A stretch of 64,000 bases of DNA from Mactromeris polynyma (taxonomy: Eukaryota; Mollusca; Bivalvia; Venerida; Mactridae). Position 1 is the stretch's first letter, and each line of letters opens with the position of its first letter. The translations under genes and the position numbers were made by a program. Under the pieces are notes generated by a model that worked only from the letters and a program-made list of their open reading frames with translations, was not told the origin of the DNA and did no database searches. Below, piece after piece: positions 20,803 to 33,919 of this stretch. The stretch is taken from contig JASFXZ010000003.1 of NCBI GenBank assembly GCA_032209605.1, positions 7,194,807 to 7,258,806 of the forward strand, in the 5' to 3' direction.

Positions 20803-23800
20803 TCAATTCAGAAACCACAGCCTATACCTTTTCTTAATATTATTATATATTGTTTTATAAGGATAAGGATCTTGTATTACATGAACATTGTCTGGCACAT
20901 ACCGTTTCTCAACTGATGGATGCATTAACGAAAGTCTCATCAATAAAGAAAACAGTCCTGATACGAACCAGTAGAACACCATAGCCTGAAATAATTAAAA
21001 ATTATAGTATTACAAATTACATTATAGTAATACATGTACACTGTATAGTCTCAATAATTAAACACTTTGAGAAATGCAAATTTCGGCAGTTGTGAAGAGG
21101 CTGTTGCTCTAGAAAGCTTCTATTGGTAGTAAATGTTTGCTACAGGAAAACTGATTACGTAGTTGAAGAGCAGTTGTCACTCAAGAAAGGGCTGCACTGA
21201 AAAGATTGCACTATAAAAACAAATGAGCCTCGGTCATTAAAAAATCACCCTAATAATAATTGATGATGTAAGCAGCTAAGCTACAAGCTACTAGACTGTG
21301 TATATCAAACATGAACAGGAAAGTGGTTCATTGTGTCCTTTTGTGACTTATGTCTTCCACAGACAAGAACCTGGGTAGAACCACCAATATTCTACAAGCC
21401 AGCTGATTGACTTCCTCACATACAAAAACTATATCCCGGCCGAGGTTGGAACAAACAGTGGTGAGATGCAAGTATTCATACTCAGCCATCTTCAATACTG
21501 ACCAGTAGAAACTGCTACAATAAACTTTTTGCACACCAGGTATTTCAGTGCCTGATATACACACACAAGAGATTGTGAAATGACACAAGATCTTGGACTT
21601 TAAACTATTTAGATAAATGAAATGATAGGAACAGTGCAATCCTAGACATGACAGCAAAATACATTAAGTGTTATATCAAATGTCTTGTGGAATTTGTGCA
21701 AGATTGGGTCCTTATTTCTAAAGGAAATTGCGAAGCAAAATGTTCACTGACCAAACTGGACTCCTAACAAAGATTGCTCACAAAAGCTCACTTCAATTAT
21801 CGACTCAGGGGTGCTAGAAATTAATGTCTTGAAAAATATGATAACTTTTTTCAATTACACATTACATAATACTGTATAGTGGGTTATATAGGCACTATTG
21901 GTGGTCAAGGTCAAATCAGCCAAATTAAAACTCGGCCAAAAATATGTTTTGGATTAATGATGAGTAAAACACTAAATGATTCTGAATGTTCAAAAATCGT
22001 TAATGTATAAAAACATCGCCAATAAGGAGAACTTCAAAAATCTCCAAAATTTGGCACTGCAGAAATAAAGCGCTATACAATAAACTTACAGATGGTCTGC
22101 TCCAGAAGATGAAAATGCTGAATAGGCACCAGAAAGTTGTCAAACCTCTAGCAATTGTAAAAATCCTGTAATATTTCATTGCGTGAGAATTCAGCCTTTG
22201 AGGCTTACCATAGTTTGGATTTGATAATACAGACATCTGCAATAAAAGTTAAGTACATATATAAAGGGGTTAGAGCCAGAACCTACCATCTCCTTAATAA
22301 ATTTATACAGAGAGAGCTGGTTATGGCTCCAACACCTCGTTATTATGTGGCAGTCTCAGAGTTTATTGGCCGAAATGCACTGAGTTTCGTTTCTGAGAAA
22401 AACGCAATAAAGATGACGTCATGTTTTCACATTAATTGCAACAGCTCGTTTATACATTTCAGTAAAAGATTTATGATTCAGCCGCGAGCAGAAGAAAAAC
22501 AATTATCGTTGAACATTGAGACGGCCTCTTTTCTTAAGGAAAAGAATAATATACATTTATTTGTAAAATATCATTGTATCTGAAAACATGTTTGCTGTAT
22601 TAAATTTGTGAAATCTAGTAGATCTTTGTAGATCTAGTCTTGATGACCATATTAAAAGTGCTGTAACTTCCTAAAAATGTTGTTTTGCATTTTTTGTTTT
22701 GTAGTGATTACAAATATCCCTGCATTCAGAAATGCTTATAACTCAATTTCGCCCAGATATGTCATTTGGGCCCAAAATCTCAGAGAATGACACATTTTAC
22801 AAACATCAATTAAAATTGCAAATCTAGAAGAATCCACAATGCTGCTCTACCATTCTTTGATATATGGAATTATAGGTGATGCAGAAGAAAGTAGTCCTGC
22901 TAGTAACATGGTTAAGTGTCATGAGATTAAGTCACATTGACCAAGTGCCTAAGATAGGAACAAAATAAGGCACCCTGTTTTCGGATCGAAATTAATGCAA
23001 GTGACAGGATAACATGAGTTATATACCATACATACTTTTGATTATTTTGTATTTACGAAATAATATCACGGTTTTACGAAATAATATTAAGTTTTTACGA
23101 AATAATATTTCGTTTTTACGAAATAATAATTCATTTTACCAAATAAATTAAGTGTCGCTCGAAAAAAATAAATATGGAATATCACTTTAGGGGCTTCGTA
23201 CCTTATGGTTTAGGACAACAATTTTTTTGAAGTTTTCACTTTTCAAATATATTTTTAGTCAATGTGACCTACTTATGCAACATACTTTGACGAAGATATA
23301 CACCGTTTCAATTTTACCGTTAATAGAATTATCTGCCCTTCGATGACGTCATCAGAGGATAAACAATTACTATAACGGTAAAATTCAGAGCGCGAAATGG
23401 CGACGTAACCAGTTTTTCGGCGATGGAATGAAAGATAAGGTATGTTACAGATGTAATTTGTTTTAGGATGTATTTTGAGATATATAAAAAAACTTATACC
23501 GAATGGATTTTGCGAAACTGCTTTACTTGGATGCTTAATATTTGTTTGTCACATATTTTTGCGACTTACTGGGAATTTTTATTGCACAAGCTCAGTCGTT
23601 AATATGGACTTGGAAGACCATATTTTGATGTTAATGTGAAATCGTACGCATGTCTCAAGAAGAACCATAAATATTTTTCGTCATTTCAGTCATGGACCGT
23701 CATATGAAAGAACATGGATATAGCCAAAGACATAAATACCACAGATGCGCTACGCCAGATATGGCGCATAGATACGATGTTATCAGCAGACGCACTGTCT

Positions 23801-26800
23801 AAAACAATATCTTTATGTCAAAATAAAATATGAAACTCACTGTCTGTTTGGTTATTCATACTCACATTAAATATAGATTGTTTATAGTTACTTTTAAAAG
23901 AATCTCTTCTGAAAACGGGACATAGCGCTATAATCCGTAAATTATTTCTAGACGTCTTTCGTGGCTGGCTGGCCATTTAGTTTCAATGTTTAAACAATTC
24001 CTATGTTCTCGTTCTCGTATGAATTGATAATTGACAGTTATTAATTACTTTTATTGTATTTTAGTTAATTTGATTGGTGGATGCCTATTGTTTTGCAATT
24101 CATAAACCACGCCCTCAGCAGATTAGTTCTACTGGTTACTACTGTAATTGAAAATTGCCCTAGGTGTCAGCTGTAAAAACAGAGTCATAAAAGCCCAGGA
24201 GATCTTTATTATATGTGTTAATTCATATTGCTATTTCCTGTTTGATAAAATTAGTGCCTTTGATAATTGAAATGATTAGGTTATATCAGTCGGTGATCTC
24301 AATTTGTAATAAACACAATGAGATTGCAACTGTCAGTCACCCAAAAATACTTATACTTCTAAGATTTATCCAGCATCTTCCGACATTTTTGAATGTTAAT
24401 TCATGTTCAGAATTAAATTGATGCCAAAACCCTTGTCTCACAGACAATAAAGACCTTGATTTGACCTACTTAATTTACATTTTTCACATGTTTGTGCTGG
24501 GGAAAATAGACTACTTGTGTACACAAATAATGACAATGCTGGCGTGATCTACATCATTTGTTTAGTTGATCTTTACACATTTTTAAGATTATGTAAGCCT
24601 TGATTGTTTTTCACAGCAACCTTTTTAAAATATTAAATTACATATTACAATTAGACTTCGATGAAAATATCCAAAAATTGAAGTGGAAAATTACCGACTT
24701 ATTTTGAAAAAGGTATGAAGAATTAATGCTCTGAAAATGTCTTTAACTGGGATTGTTTGATCACCGTTTATGGAATAACTTTTAATATTAACCACTTACT
24801 TTTTGAGGATTTGTCATCTTAAAAGATTGCTTTTTACATTGGGGTACGTTAAATATATGGTACTTGTTGTGAAAATCCGAGAATTTATAGGAAACTAATC
24901 GCGAGTATGTGAAAAAATTACACTCCCCCGTGTGCAACGTTAATTCTTAATGTATGATTTTTTGAATGCTATTAATGCAAAAACTTTAATATATTATAAC
25001 CTAATATTTTCTATATAGCTCTACTTAAACTTAATAAAAAGATTGATCTTTTGATAATAATAAATAAAATGTCCGACTTTTACGAAAACATTAATAAATT
25101 TGCGCAACGCTTAAACTTTTGTTGATGTGTAGCGTAAGTAAGCAGCATTGGTCGTTTTGGAAATATTTTTATCCTCGCATTACGTCACGTCCGATAGGGG
25201 GCGCAACTCTTAGGGGACAATTAATCGATTAATTGAAACGGTGTATTAAACCACAATTCTTGTACAGTCTGGGCTAACACATAGCAAAGAGCTGATTACT
25301 ATCACATGTAGGACAGTACAAGAGATTATGTTTGTATTCAAACTCGTAAGTGACATTTGTTTTCAATACTTCCAGTGTTGGTAATATGATTTTATGCACT
25401 ACAAATCAATTTGGCCCACAACATTCACAGGTAAGTTACAAGAAGAAAATCAGACATTTTACATTCACAGATTATGAGAATATTTAAAAGAAAATCTTAC
25501 TTCATTTGAGAAAAAGTAAACAGCCCCTACAGCCACAGGAAGTATATGGTAGGGGTCTGCAACACAGAGGTCCTTAAACCATAATAATCCCTCATAATGC
25601 ATGCTGTCACTCATTGCTGTAAAAAGATTATTAATCAGTGATGATAGGTAAATTAATACAAACAAGAAAGTGATGATAGGTAAACTAATAGAAACAAGAA
25701 AGTGATGCTAGGTAAACTAATAGAAACAAGAAAGTGATGATAGGTAAATTAATAGAAACAAGAAAGAGATGATAGGTAAATTAATAGAAACAAGAAAGTG
25801 ATGATAGGTAAACTAATAGAAACAAGAAAGTGATGATAGGTAAACTAATAGAAACAAGAAAGTGATGATAGGTAAATTAATAGAAACAAGAAAGTGATGA
25901 TAGGTAAACTAATAGAAACAAGAAAGTGATGATAGGTAAACTAATAGAAACAAGAAAGTGATGATAGGTAAATTAATAGAAACAAGAAAGTGATGATAGG
26001 TAAACTAATAGAAACAAGAAAGTGATGATAGGTAAACTAATAGAAACAAGAAAGTGATGATAGGTAAATTAATAGAAACAAGAAAGTGATGATAGGTAAA
26101 TTAATAGAAACAAGAAAGTGATGATAGGTAAACTAATAGAAACAAGAAAGTGATGATAGGTCAATAATAGAAACAAGAAAGTGATGATAGGTAAACTAAT
26201 AGAAACAAGAAAGTGATGATAGGTAAATTAATAGAAACAAGAAAGTGATGATAGGTAAATTAATAGAAACAAGAAAGTGATGATAGGTAAACTAATAGAA
26301 ACAAGAAAGTGATGATAGGTCAATAATAGAAACAAGAAAGTGATGATAGGTAAATTAATAGAAACAAGAAAGTGATGATAGGTAAATTAATAGAAACAAG
26401 AAATATCTTGCAAAAAGATGATCGGCAAAATTTGTTACAAGCAAATTAGTTGCAATCTGATGGTTTAGATTAAGTGGACTTCAGTAATGGAAAATGGTTT
26501 TCGATAAATTTACTGAAATTCAGTGGATTTCGGTAAGGAAACATATCGCTTATCAAAGGGTTGATCAAGTTGATTTCAGTAAGGTAACATATCGCTTATC
26601 AAAGGGTTGATCAAGTTGATTTCAGTAAGGTAACATATCCCTTATCAAAGGGTTGATCAAGTGGATTTCGGTAAGGAAACATATCTCTTATCAAAGGGTT
26701 GATCAAGTGGATTTTGGTAAGGTAACATATCCCTTATCAAAGGGTTGATCAAGTGGATTTCGGTAAGGTAACATATCCCTTATCAAAGGGTTGATCAAGT

Positions 26801-29800
26801 GGATTTTGGTAAGGTAACATATCCCTTATCAAAGGGTTGATCAAGTGGATTTCAGTAAGGAAACATATCCGTTATTAAAGGGTTGATCAAGTGGATTTCG
26901 GTAAGGTAACATATCCCTTATCAAAGGGTTGATCAAGTGGATTTCGGTAAGGTAACATATCCCTTATCAAAGGGTTGATCAAGTGGATTTTGGTAAGGTA
27001 ACATATCCCTTATCAAAGGGTTGATCAAGTTGATTTCAGTAAGGTAACATATCCCTTATCAAAGGGTTGATCAAGTGGATTTCGGTAAGGTAACATATCC
27101 CTTATCAAAGGGTTGATCAATCTGAATCAAGGTAACGAAACGTTGTTCGGTGGAAATGTGCAAATAGCAAAGCCATACTAGTACAGCTGTGCCAAATATT
27201 GTGTTTAACACATCACAATTACTGATTAGTCCAATTTTACCAATTATAACAGTTGAAAATACACAAAATGACATAAACAATTTCTTTTCATCATTATTCA
27301 AATATTTAGTTATGATCAGTTAATGAACTTGCTGAAAGGCCAAAAATCATGCAAAAATTCATGAACAAAAAATGAACTACAAATCTGGCAAATTACTTAG
27401 TGCTTATTTTACATATATACAAAATGTAACATGTTTCTGTTATGTGAAGTATAACAACAAAACTCAGCCATTTTTTCAGTAGAAGGGGAAGTATGGCGGG
27501 TCCTATTGATAAGGGAAATTTCATCACAAATCAACAAATTTGGGTATTTATAAGGCTAAAACTTAAAATAATTTTAGTGAAGGGGAATCTTTTTAAGTAG
27601 GAGAAAATAATGTGCTTTTTTCTTTGGGAAATGGGGCCCCAATATCAGCCCCTAAATTGCTATAAAAAAGGGCTGAAACGAATTATCTCCTTTCAAAATC
27701 ATCTTACCTGCATACCCTTCCTCTAAAAGCCCATATGAATTATCACCACTAAGTCGTCTTAATGCGAAACTGTTAGCTAACCAGTATGGCAATGGTAAAA
27801 GAGCAAAGCATATGCCTCTGAGAGGAACAATTTCATGTTCTTTGTATAAAAGTGCTTGATGTTTTACTTCCTGAAATAAAGCATATACAGAGCATTATAT
27901 TATAGAGGCACAGTGGTCGAGGCATAGAGCGCCCGACTCCTGATCCAAAAATTGTGAGTTCGAGCCCTGCAATGAGCGGGGTTTGATCACGAAATTCATA
28001 ATAAATTTGGTGCGAGTACTGGTTGGTAGTCAGGAAGCAGTCATCAAGAGTGATTAGTATAAGTTGAAAGAACTTGTTTCATAATCCATGTAAAATAAAT
28101 AAGTTTAGACTAAAGAGCATTAAATTAAGGTTGAAAAGCAATTCATTAACAGAAAATAATAAATGGTTAGCTATACAGAGTTGCATTAAACTATTAACAT
28201 AGCTCTAAGCATCAACATATTCAACAGTAGTATTATATTGTATACACTGTAATTGAGTGTTTCAACAAGTAAGTTATCACATTTAATGTCATTTTGCGCA
28301 ATAAGTCACAACTCTAATTGTAAAAGTTGTTAACAAAATCAGGCCTTTTTCTGTCCATTTTGGGAAAAAGACCCTGGATAAATTGGGAAAATTTGCGTCG
28401 TAAAATTCGCCAATCTGGGAAGTAATTTAATAGCTTCAACTCTAATTTTGGGAATTTTCATAGTTAAAAGAATGGCTTTCTTATCTAAGTTTTACATAAT
28501 ACAAAAATTTTAATCTACATTTCTTATATCAACTGTAAAAAAGACACAAAATGTTCACAAACATTTATGACACAAGGGACAATAATGACTAGAATAATTC
28601 AAAGAGCTTCAAGATGAGCAGTGGGCAGTTAGGTGTACCATTTTACCATGAATACACTCATTCCTACAGCTATTCTAAAATATTAGACGTGTACATGCCC
28701 ATTTCATTATGTTGTTATTTTACTATCACTTTGCATGTAACTTATTAACTGGAAAATGTCAGAATGTGAAATAAGTTTTGTAGGGTCGTATTTATAGGTC
28801 TATCCAACAGCCATTTATCATTGACAGCAATCTATCAGAATAGTTTGTCTTTCCGGTTACTCTTAATACCGAATAATACCGAATAATTCGAAATAACTAC
28901 CGAATAATTCGCAATAACTACCGAATAATACATTTATTTTGCAAATAATACTCATTAACATATACTTTTAAGTGAAATATATATGAAAATTGTGTAAAAT
29001 GGTATTTTTTTTATTGTTTTGATTGCTGTAATCAAGCATTTATGATATACTAGATTTCTCTCCCTTCGTATTCGCATGGTGGTTGCTTCCCTTGATTTGC
29101 CATTTGGTCCTTAGACAGTCAATGTGTAAATGTGTAATAAAATTCTTGGAAAATGTGTCTGATCTGTAGTTTGATGAATTACTTTCACTGTTCGGTTTTG
29201 ATACCATTTCTATTATGTACAGCGATTTATATTATGAACAGTGAGTTATTAAATAGTGAGTATACTTAAAAGCCTTGTTATATGAAATACAAACTACAAA
29301 CAAACAGGTGATGTGTTATCATATAAATTTATTTTCATACCGTTTCGGTAATATACATCAAAGGGCAACAAATATTTCCTTTAAGTTCACATTAATCTTT
29401 AACTTAACTTACATACTAATCTACTAAGACAATATGAATATGAATTAAAAATTCTACACTTGGTCTGTACGGTATATATTTTGCGATATGGTTACAAGCT
29501 TATGTTCAAACGAACCCTTTTTCATATGACTAATCTTTTCTTCTTTCTTTCTATATGATTTTGATATGATTTATAATTCAACAGTGCACAGATCAAACGT
29601 GTATATACTTTGCATTTGAAGACTACTTGATGGACCAATATTCGCTAAATTAAACCAAGGGAAACAATCCATACATTCTCAAGGGAGGTCACTCAAAAAT
29701 ATATGAAACAGACATTTTTTGACCACCATATGCCAAAATCAGGTTTTTTATACCATATTCATATATATTTCACCTCAAAGTATACGACTATGAGTGTTAT

Positions 29801-32272
29801 TTGCAGAAAAAATGTATCATTCGGTAGCTATTTCGAATTATTCGGTATTATCCAGTATTATTCGGTATTAAGAGTAACCGGTTTATTTCGCGGCTCAGCA
29901 TAAATATGCCGGGTTGCTGGCGTAGACGATTTTTCGTGAAAGCTTCTGATTGGGAATTTTTTTCTGATTGGGAAAAAAACACGTTTATTTGGCTTTGGGA
30001 ATGGGTCCGATAGTCGGACCCGTGGGAACTATAGAAAAAGGCCTGAAAATTTACCTAATATGTTAAGATACATGCACAAGGTCAGGATGCAGAGAAGTTT
30101 AAATATGTTAACCATAGGATATTGTAAAAGAATAGTTTGTCACAATGTTGCATGCATAATAATTCAAATATATCAATTGTACTCATAAATATTTCTTTAA
30201 CTCCTATGAATTATAAAATTTCTTACCATTTCCTGAAGATATTGTTTCCTATCATTGACAGTAAAATGTCGATATTCTGGCTGTCTAAGTTTGATTATTT
30301 CTTTTCTCATACACTTTGGAAGTAAATTCTGATTAACATGCATAGCCTTGTACTTCTGATTGATACTGCTTATATTAATTAAATATGCTAATGCATATCT
30401 AAAAGGCAATGTGCATACCACTAAAATACAAGAAAATATATATATAACATCATCTATTTTCTGAACTCTAATCCAAGTTATGTTCAGACCTAAGATTAAT
30501 ATTTCTTCAATACATACTGTGCTACGTAGGCATACAAAATGAGTCAGAACTTCTGAGATGTCAAGAAAAATATCACCAGGCCAGGTAATCATTCTAAGTT
30601 AAAAAAAGAAAAACATAATCAAGATAAGAGTTCTATGTTTTTTGCGCTTTCTAAAAATTTCTACAATTGATCATCAGACATTTAAAGTCACTGTTCAAAT
30701 AACAGTTTAAACAAAAGCAAGAACAAAAAAATATTCAGGAAAATTATTCAAAAGAGTTATAGCTCCAAGTCTTATGCTACAGACATTTATGACTCTATCA
30801 AGTTTTATAACATTCCTGTCAGCTGTCAAACAAGAGGATCATGATGGCTCTATATCACTCACCTGATTACACTGCCATTTTGGCTGAATCAAAACTAACT
30901 AATGATCATTCCCATTTCCTGTCAAGTTCAGTCAAAATTTACTCAGCAGTTAAGGAGAAAATATTGTTTATATTTTACACGATATGCATAAAGGGACCCC
31001 CCTGACGACCATGTTTTTAGATGAAACATAACAATTTAAACAATGTTGTAAGGGGGACCACTACACAATGTTACACACCAAACATCAAAGCTCTACAACT
31101 TATCCTTTCGGACAAGAAGATTTTCTAAGTTCACCTGACCAAAACGATTTGAAACAGGCCCATCCAAGGATGATTCCTGTGACGTTTGGACAAAATTCAT
31201 TCAGCGGTTTAGGAGGAGATGTCATTTAAAGAAAATGTTGATGTACAGCCAATAATCCTAAGAGCTCACTATGAGCACTTCGTGACAATAAGGAAGACAA
31301 GAAGTGCGACTGACGGAAAGACAGAATTTCTATAAATAATGAGCTCACCAATGACAGCCCACCATGGCAACCCAGTATATTCATGAACTAGTAAAAACTG
31401 TCCTTCCATTATCTCCACGAGACCAGTAAATATATTGTAATGAAAATTACGACTATTGGTCATCAATAGTGGTGAATTTTGTAATTTCTTCATTTGTAAT
31501 GTCGGAGTACCACATTTCTGTAAAATAAAACAAGTAAAATGGTTAACCAAAGAAAACATAGCAGACTAAAGTTAACATAACCTCTTCAATATAGACGGGT
31601 AAGATTAGCCATACATGTTATTCGCACGTCGTGATAATTACTTGATGGTTGACAAACAATTCATGTGTATACGAACAAACGATCATTTATTTAAATCTGT
31701 TTTTGTTTCTCCTTCGTTCCTTTTTAATTATTATTATTTTGAATAATGACGCGACTATTGATCGACGTGCATTCAGCATGAAAACACAAAACAACACACA
31801 AATGATAATGCGTTCAGCATGCTTTAACAGTACACTGGCAACGGCAGTTCGTACATATACATGTATACCCTAGTTGCCTCGAACAGTAGATGGCTCAAAC
31901 TAATTGCTAGGCCCGACGGCAGTTAAAGTTTTACTACATACATTCCAAACTACACATATTTATGTACTTGCATGTACACAAAAACATAAGTTCAAATGGA
32001 ATTAATTACATTATACCAACAAGGTAACTGTCAACCAAAGTGTGCAGCAGAAGAGAAAATGTACAGTGTATCTCATTGACTATCTGAAAAAATAAAATTG
32101 AAAAAATACGCACTGTTACAGCAGAATAATGCCTTTTTGCAAGTCCATCGTCTACATAGAAATATCCACTAGGGGAAATCCTGGATAGAATTTTTGAATA
32201 CAGACATTTATATTCCCTGCTTAATAGTGGAATACCTCCCCTTATTTGATGCATCATTTTAACAGAATACAT
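20803..32272 (-). CDS. COX18: COX18, mitochondrial inner-membrane insertase (Oxa1/YidC family)
   Basis: Coding exons: 32120-32272, 31349-31517, 30227-30420, 27708-27870, 25501-25616, 22090-22236, 20803-20985. All join in frame to 374 residues (the human protein is 333). The first 51 residues are basic with few acids, fitting a mitochondrial presequence. Residues about 95-105 carry the family segment TGLPWWAVI, followed by CTLPFRYAL (first membrane segment). Later segments are LLPLPYWLANSFALRRLSG, LLWFKDLCVADPYHILPVAVG and the C-terminal AMVFYWFVSGLFSLL. In other animals COX18 inserts the C-terminal tail of COX2 across the inner membrane during cytochrome oxidase assembly. The Met was chosen as the first in the exon. 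The frame is open upstream to the AG at 32295-32296, so a slightly longer N-terminus from an earlier exon is possible. Confidence 0.95.
21060..21220 (+). repeat. Dispersed repeat N, copy 2
   Basis: Partner of the copy at 14310-14500; it lies in the last COX18 intron (20986-22089). Confidence 0.55.
22715..22800 (+). repeat. Dispersed repeat M, partial copy 3
   Basis: TTCAGAAATGCTTATAACTC, AATTTCGCCCAGATATGTCA and TTTGGGCCCAAAATCTCAG match the reverse complement of 60240-60310. Only this terminal part is present. It lies in COX18 intron 5's downstream neighbour (22237-25500). Confidence 0.7.
23301..25243. mobile_element. 1.94-kb non-coding element with short terminal inverted repeats (COX18 intron)
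   Basis: Ends CACCGTTTCAATT and AATTGAAACGGTG, each flanked by TA. The interior has no long open frame. Four tandem TTTTACGAAATAATA units (about 23045-23160) lie just outside its left end. The TA flank fits a Tc1/mariner-type target, but the family is not recognised. Confidence 0.6.
25628..26400. repeat. 32-bp minisatellite, about 24 copies (COX18 intron)
   Basis: Unit GTGATGATAGGTAAAYTAAT + AGAAACAAGAAA. Copies vary mainly at C/T in AAAYTAAT; two copies carry a shortened GGTCAATAATAG. It abuts repeat K copy 3 directly: the last GAAACAAGAAA runs into AGAAATATCTTG. Confidence 0.95.
26398..27200 (+). repeat. Dispersed repeat K, copy 3, with internal 46-bp tandem expansion
   Basis: Begins AGAAATATCTTGCAAAAAGATG and ends CAAAGCCATACTAGTACAGC, as in copy 2. 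About 13 tandem copies of a 46-bp unit (GTAAGGTAACATATCCCTTA, TCAAAGGGTTGATCAAG) fill 26515-27120. It lies in COX18 intron 4. Confidence 0.88.
27903..28075 (+). mobile_element. tRNA-derived SINE, second family (COX18 intron)
   Basis: CAGTGGTCGAGGCATAGAGC resembles a tRNA 5' half and AGTTCGAGCCC (27957-27967) a box B. The body continues GCGGGGTTTGATCACG and GTGCGAGTACTGGTTGGTAG. The body recurs in reverse at about 52690-52810. Confidence 0.7.
28340..30045. mobile_element. Outer element of a nested pair, CAGGCCTTTTTCT ends (COX18 intron)
   Basis: Left end CAGGCCTTTTTCT and right end AGAAAAAGGCCTG are inverted repeats flanked by AAAAT on both sides. hAT-like by end sequence. The middle is occupied by the 28853-29881 element. 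Confidence 0.65.
28853..29881. mobile_element. Inner 1,029-bp element with long CCGGTTACTCTTAATACC inverted ends
   Basis: Left arm CCGGTTACTCTTAATACCGA continues through repeated CCGAATAATTCG blocks; the right arm is its reverse complement for about 60 bp with one small insertion. TTT flanks both ends. No coding sequence. Confidence 0.8.
30780..31265. repeat. Probable dispersed repeat in COX18 intron 2
   Basis: Sequence such as GGTTTAGGAGGAGATGTCAT followed by AGCTCACTATGAGCACTTCG has the style of abundant bivalve interspersed repeats. No second full copy in the window, so the call rests on recollection of the style. Confidence 0.4.
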
Positions 32273-32544
32273 TATCCAATTAGGATCATCAAATCTGAAA
32301 TGTAGAAGAAAACAAACGCATGAGTAATTTACCATAAAAAGCGCCTAGTTTTCAATATAAATTATCTTAAGACTAACATAAACATATTCAGCGATCTACA
32401 AATAAAGTACTAATATAACTTCCAAAAAGTATGAAAAAATTAAGTGCTTTAGATCTTGTAAAAAAATATTTAATTAACACTAAATTCATTATCAGTTCTA
32501 GTAATAAGTAAATGAAGCAATATAAGATTATCTAATATTATCTA

Positions 32545-33125
32545 AGAACAAAAAGGGCCATAACTCGGTCTCCTCCAAAAATTGGCAGATTGTAACTGAA
32601 ATCAAACTGGACTTGTATTTTATTAACCAATGCTTATAAATGTCCCCAATATAGTTTGAATCCATCCATCCTTGTGAGTTATTGATAGGAAACCAATTTT
32701 AAAGTAAAAAGGGCCATAACTCCTCCAAAAATAGGCAGACTGTAAGTGTAACTGAAATCACACTTGACCGGTATTTTATTATCCTATGCTTATAATGTGC
32801 CCAATATGAATTAAATCCACCGGCAGATTGTAACAGAAATCAAATCTGATCTGTTATTATTATCCTATGCTCATCAGCCCAATATGTATTGAATCCATCC
32901 ATCCTTTCAATTTGATATCAGTTCTTAAAGTCAAAAAAGGGCCATAACCACTCAACAAATTGGTGAAATGTAACCGATATCCACTTCGACCTGCATTTTA
33001 TTATCCTATATGTATGCTCCCAATATGAATTGAATTCACTTATCTTTTCAAGATTTATATTGATTGGAAACCAATTTTTGCACGGACGAACGGATGGACA
33101 GACGGAAGGACAGGGGTAACCCTTC
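32545..33125. repeat. About 156-bp degenerate repeat, three or four copies, upstream of COX18
   Basis: AAAAAGGGCCATAACT recurs at 32549, 32705 and 32935, each followed by a GTAACTGAAATCAAACTGGA-like segment and ATCCATCCATCC. It ends with GCACGGACGAACGGATGGAC, a common end of mollusc interspersed repeats. Confidence 0.7.
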
Positions 33126-33154
33126 AACATTCTTCAAATGATTCATTTGCAGAA

Positions 33155-33270
33155 ACTGGTTAACCGAATGATTACGAAACGACCAAAAATGACAGGTTAC
33201 GAAAGACCGAATGATTACGAAACGACCAAAAATGGCAGGTTACGAAAGACCTATTCCCAAAATGCGAGGT
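33155..33270. repeat. About 52-bp tandem repeat, two to three copies
   Basis: ATGATTACGAAACGACCAAA and GGCAGGTTACGAAAGACC recur. Just upstream of the probable COX18 first exon or promoter. Confidence 0.75.
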
Positions 33271-33439
33271 TACGAACAGACAAGGACACGAAACGAATAC
33301 ATACCGACACAACGAAAGTAACAAGATTCATTTCGTTTGAGTCACTCAAAACCTTAAGCTATCTTAAAATTAATTGCAGTATATCATACCTTCAAGCGCA
33401 AATGAGAGACAATTCGTGAAAACAGTCACGAGATGTTTA

Positions 33440-33475
33440 ATTCCAAGGGCGCAGCCATTTTGACAACTCTTTACA
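33440..33475 (-). promoter_or_regulatory. YY1-like element, possible COX18 promoter
   Basis: On the minus strand the sequence AAAATGGCTGCGCCC matches the extended YY1 site (AAAATGGCNGC) common at the first exon of mitochondrial and housekeeping genes. It is 1.2 kb upstream of the COX18 start codon, separated by a required 5'-UTR intron (acceptor AG at 32295-32296). Tentative. Confidence 0.3.
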
Positions 33476-33919
33476 ATGCGATTTACAGAGATCCGATGCA
33501 GTGGTCTCCCTTTACAAAATACAGAAACATACACGTATGTGCCTAACTCCGCATAACGCTTATCTCCCCTAGTGCTACATTAAAACTCGTTTATCTGTTA
33601 CCTATGGTGGCATATTTCTGCCACGAGTTAACTACATAATTTATCACGTTAAAGAAATTAGAAAACTGCTTAATTAAGTAGAAAATTATGTGGTAACCTA
33701 GATAAGTATCGTGATTATTTCTCATACCAGATAAGTATCTTAACACGAAAAAATGTCTGCTGGTGCCCACAACTGCCACCACTTAACCCCCTATGTTTTC
33801 AGAACGGACAATCTATTTTAGATAAATGTTAAGTTGTTAACGCGATAAATATCTAGTTAACTACATAATTTGCTATTGAATTAAGTGGTTAACGTGTGAC
33901 GGCGTGGTAGATTCCGCTC

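Noticed and set aside
22179..22583. 134-codon plus-strand ORF
   Set aside because: It overlaps the antisense of COX18 exon 22090-22236, and the remaining sequence shows no domain.
25628..27120. Direct repeats that could look like a CRISPR array
   Set aside because: There are no unique spacers, the units are contiguous, and the DNA is eukaryotic.
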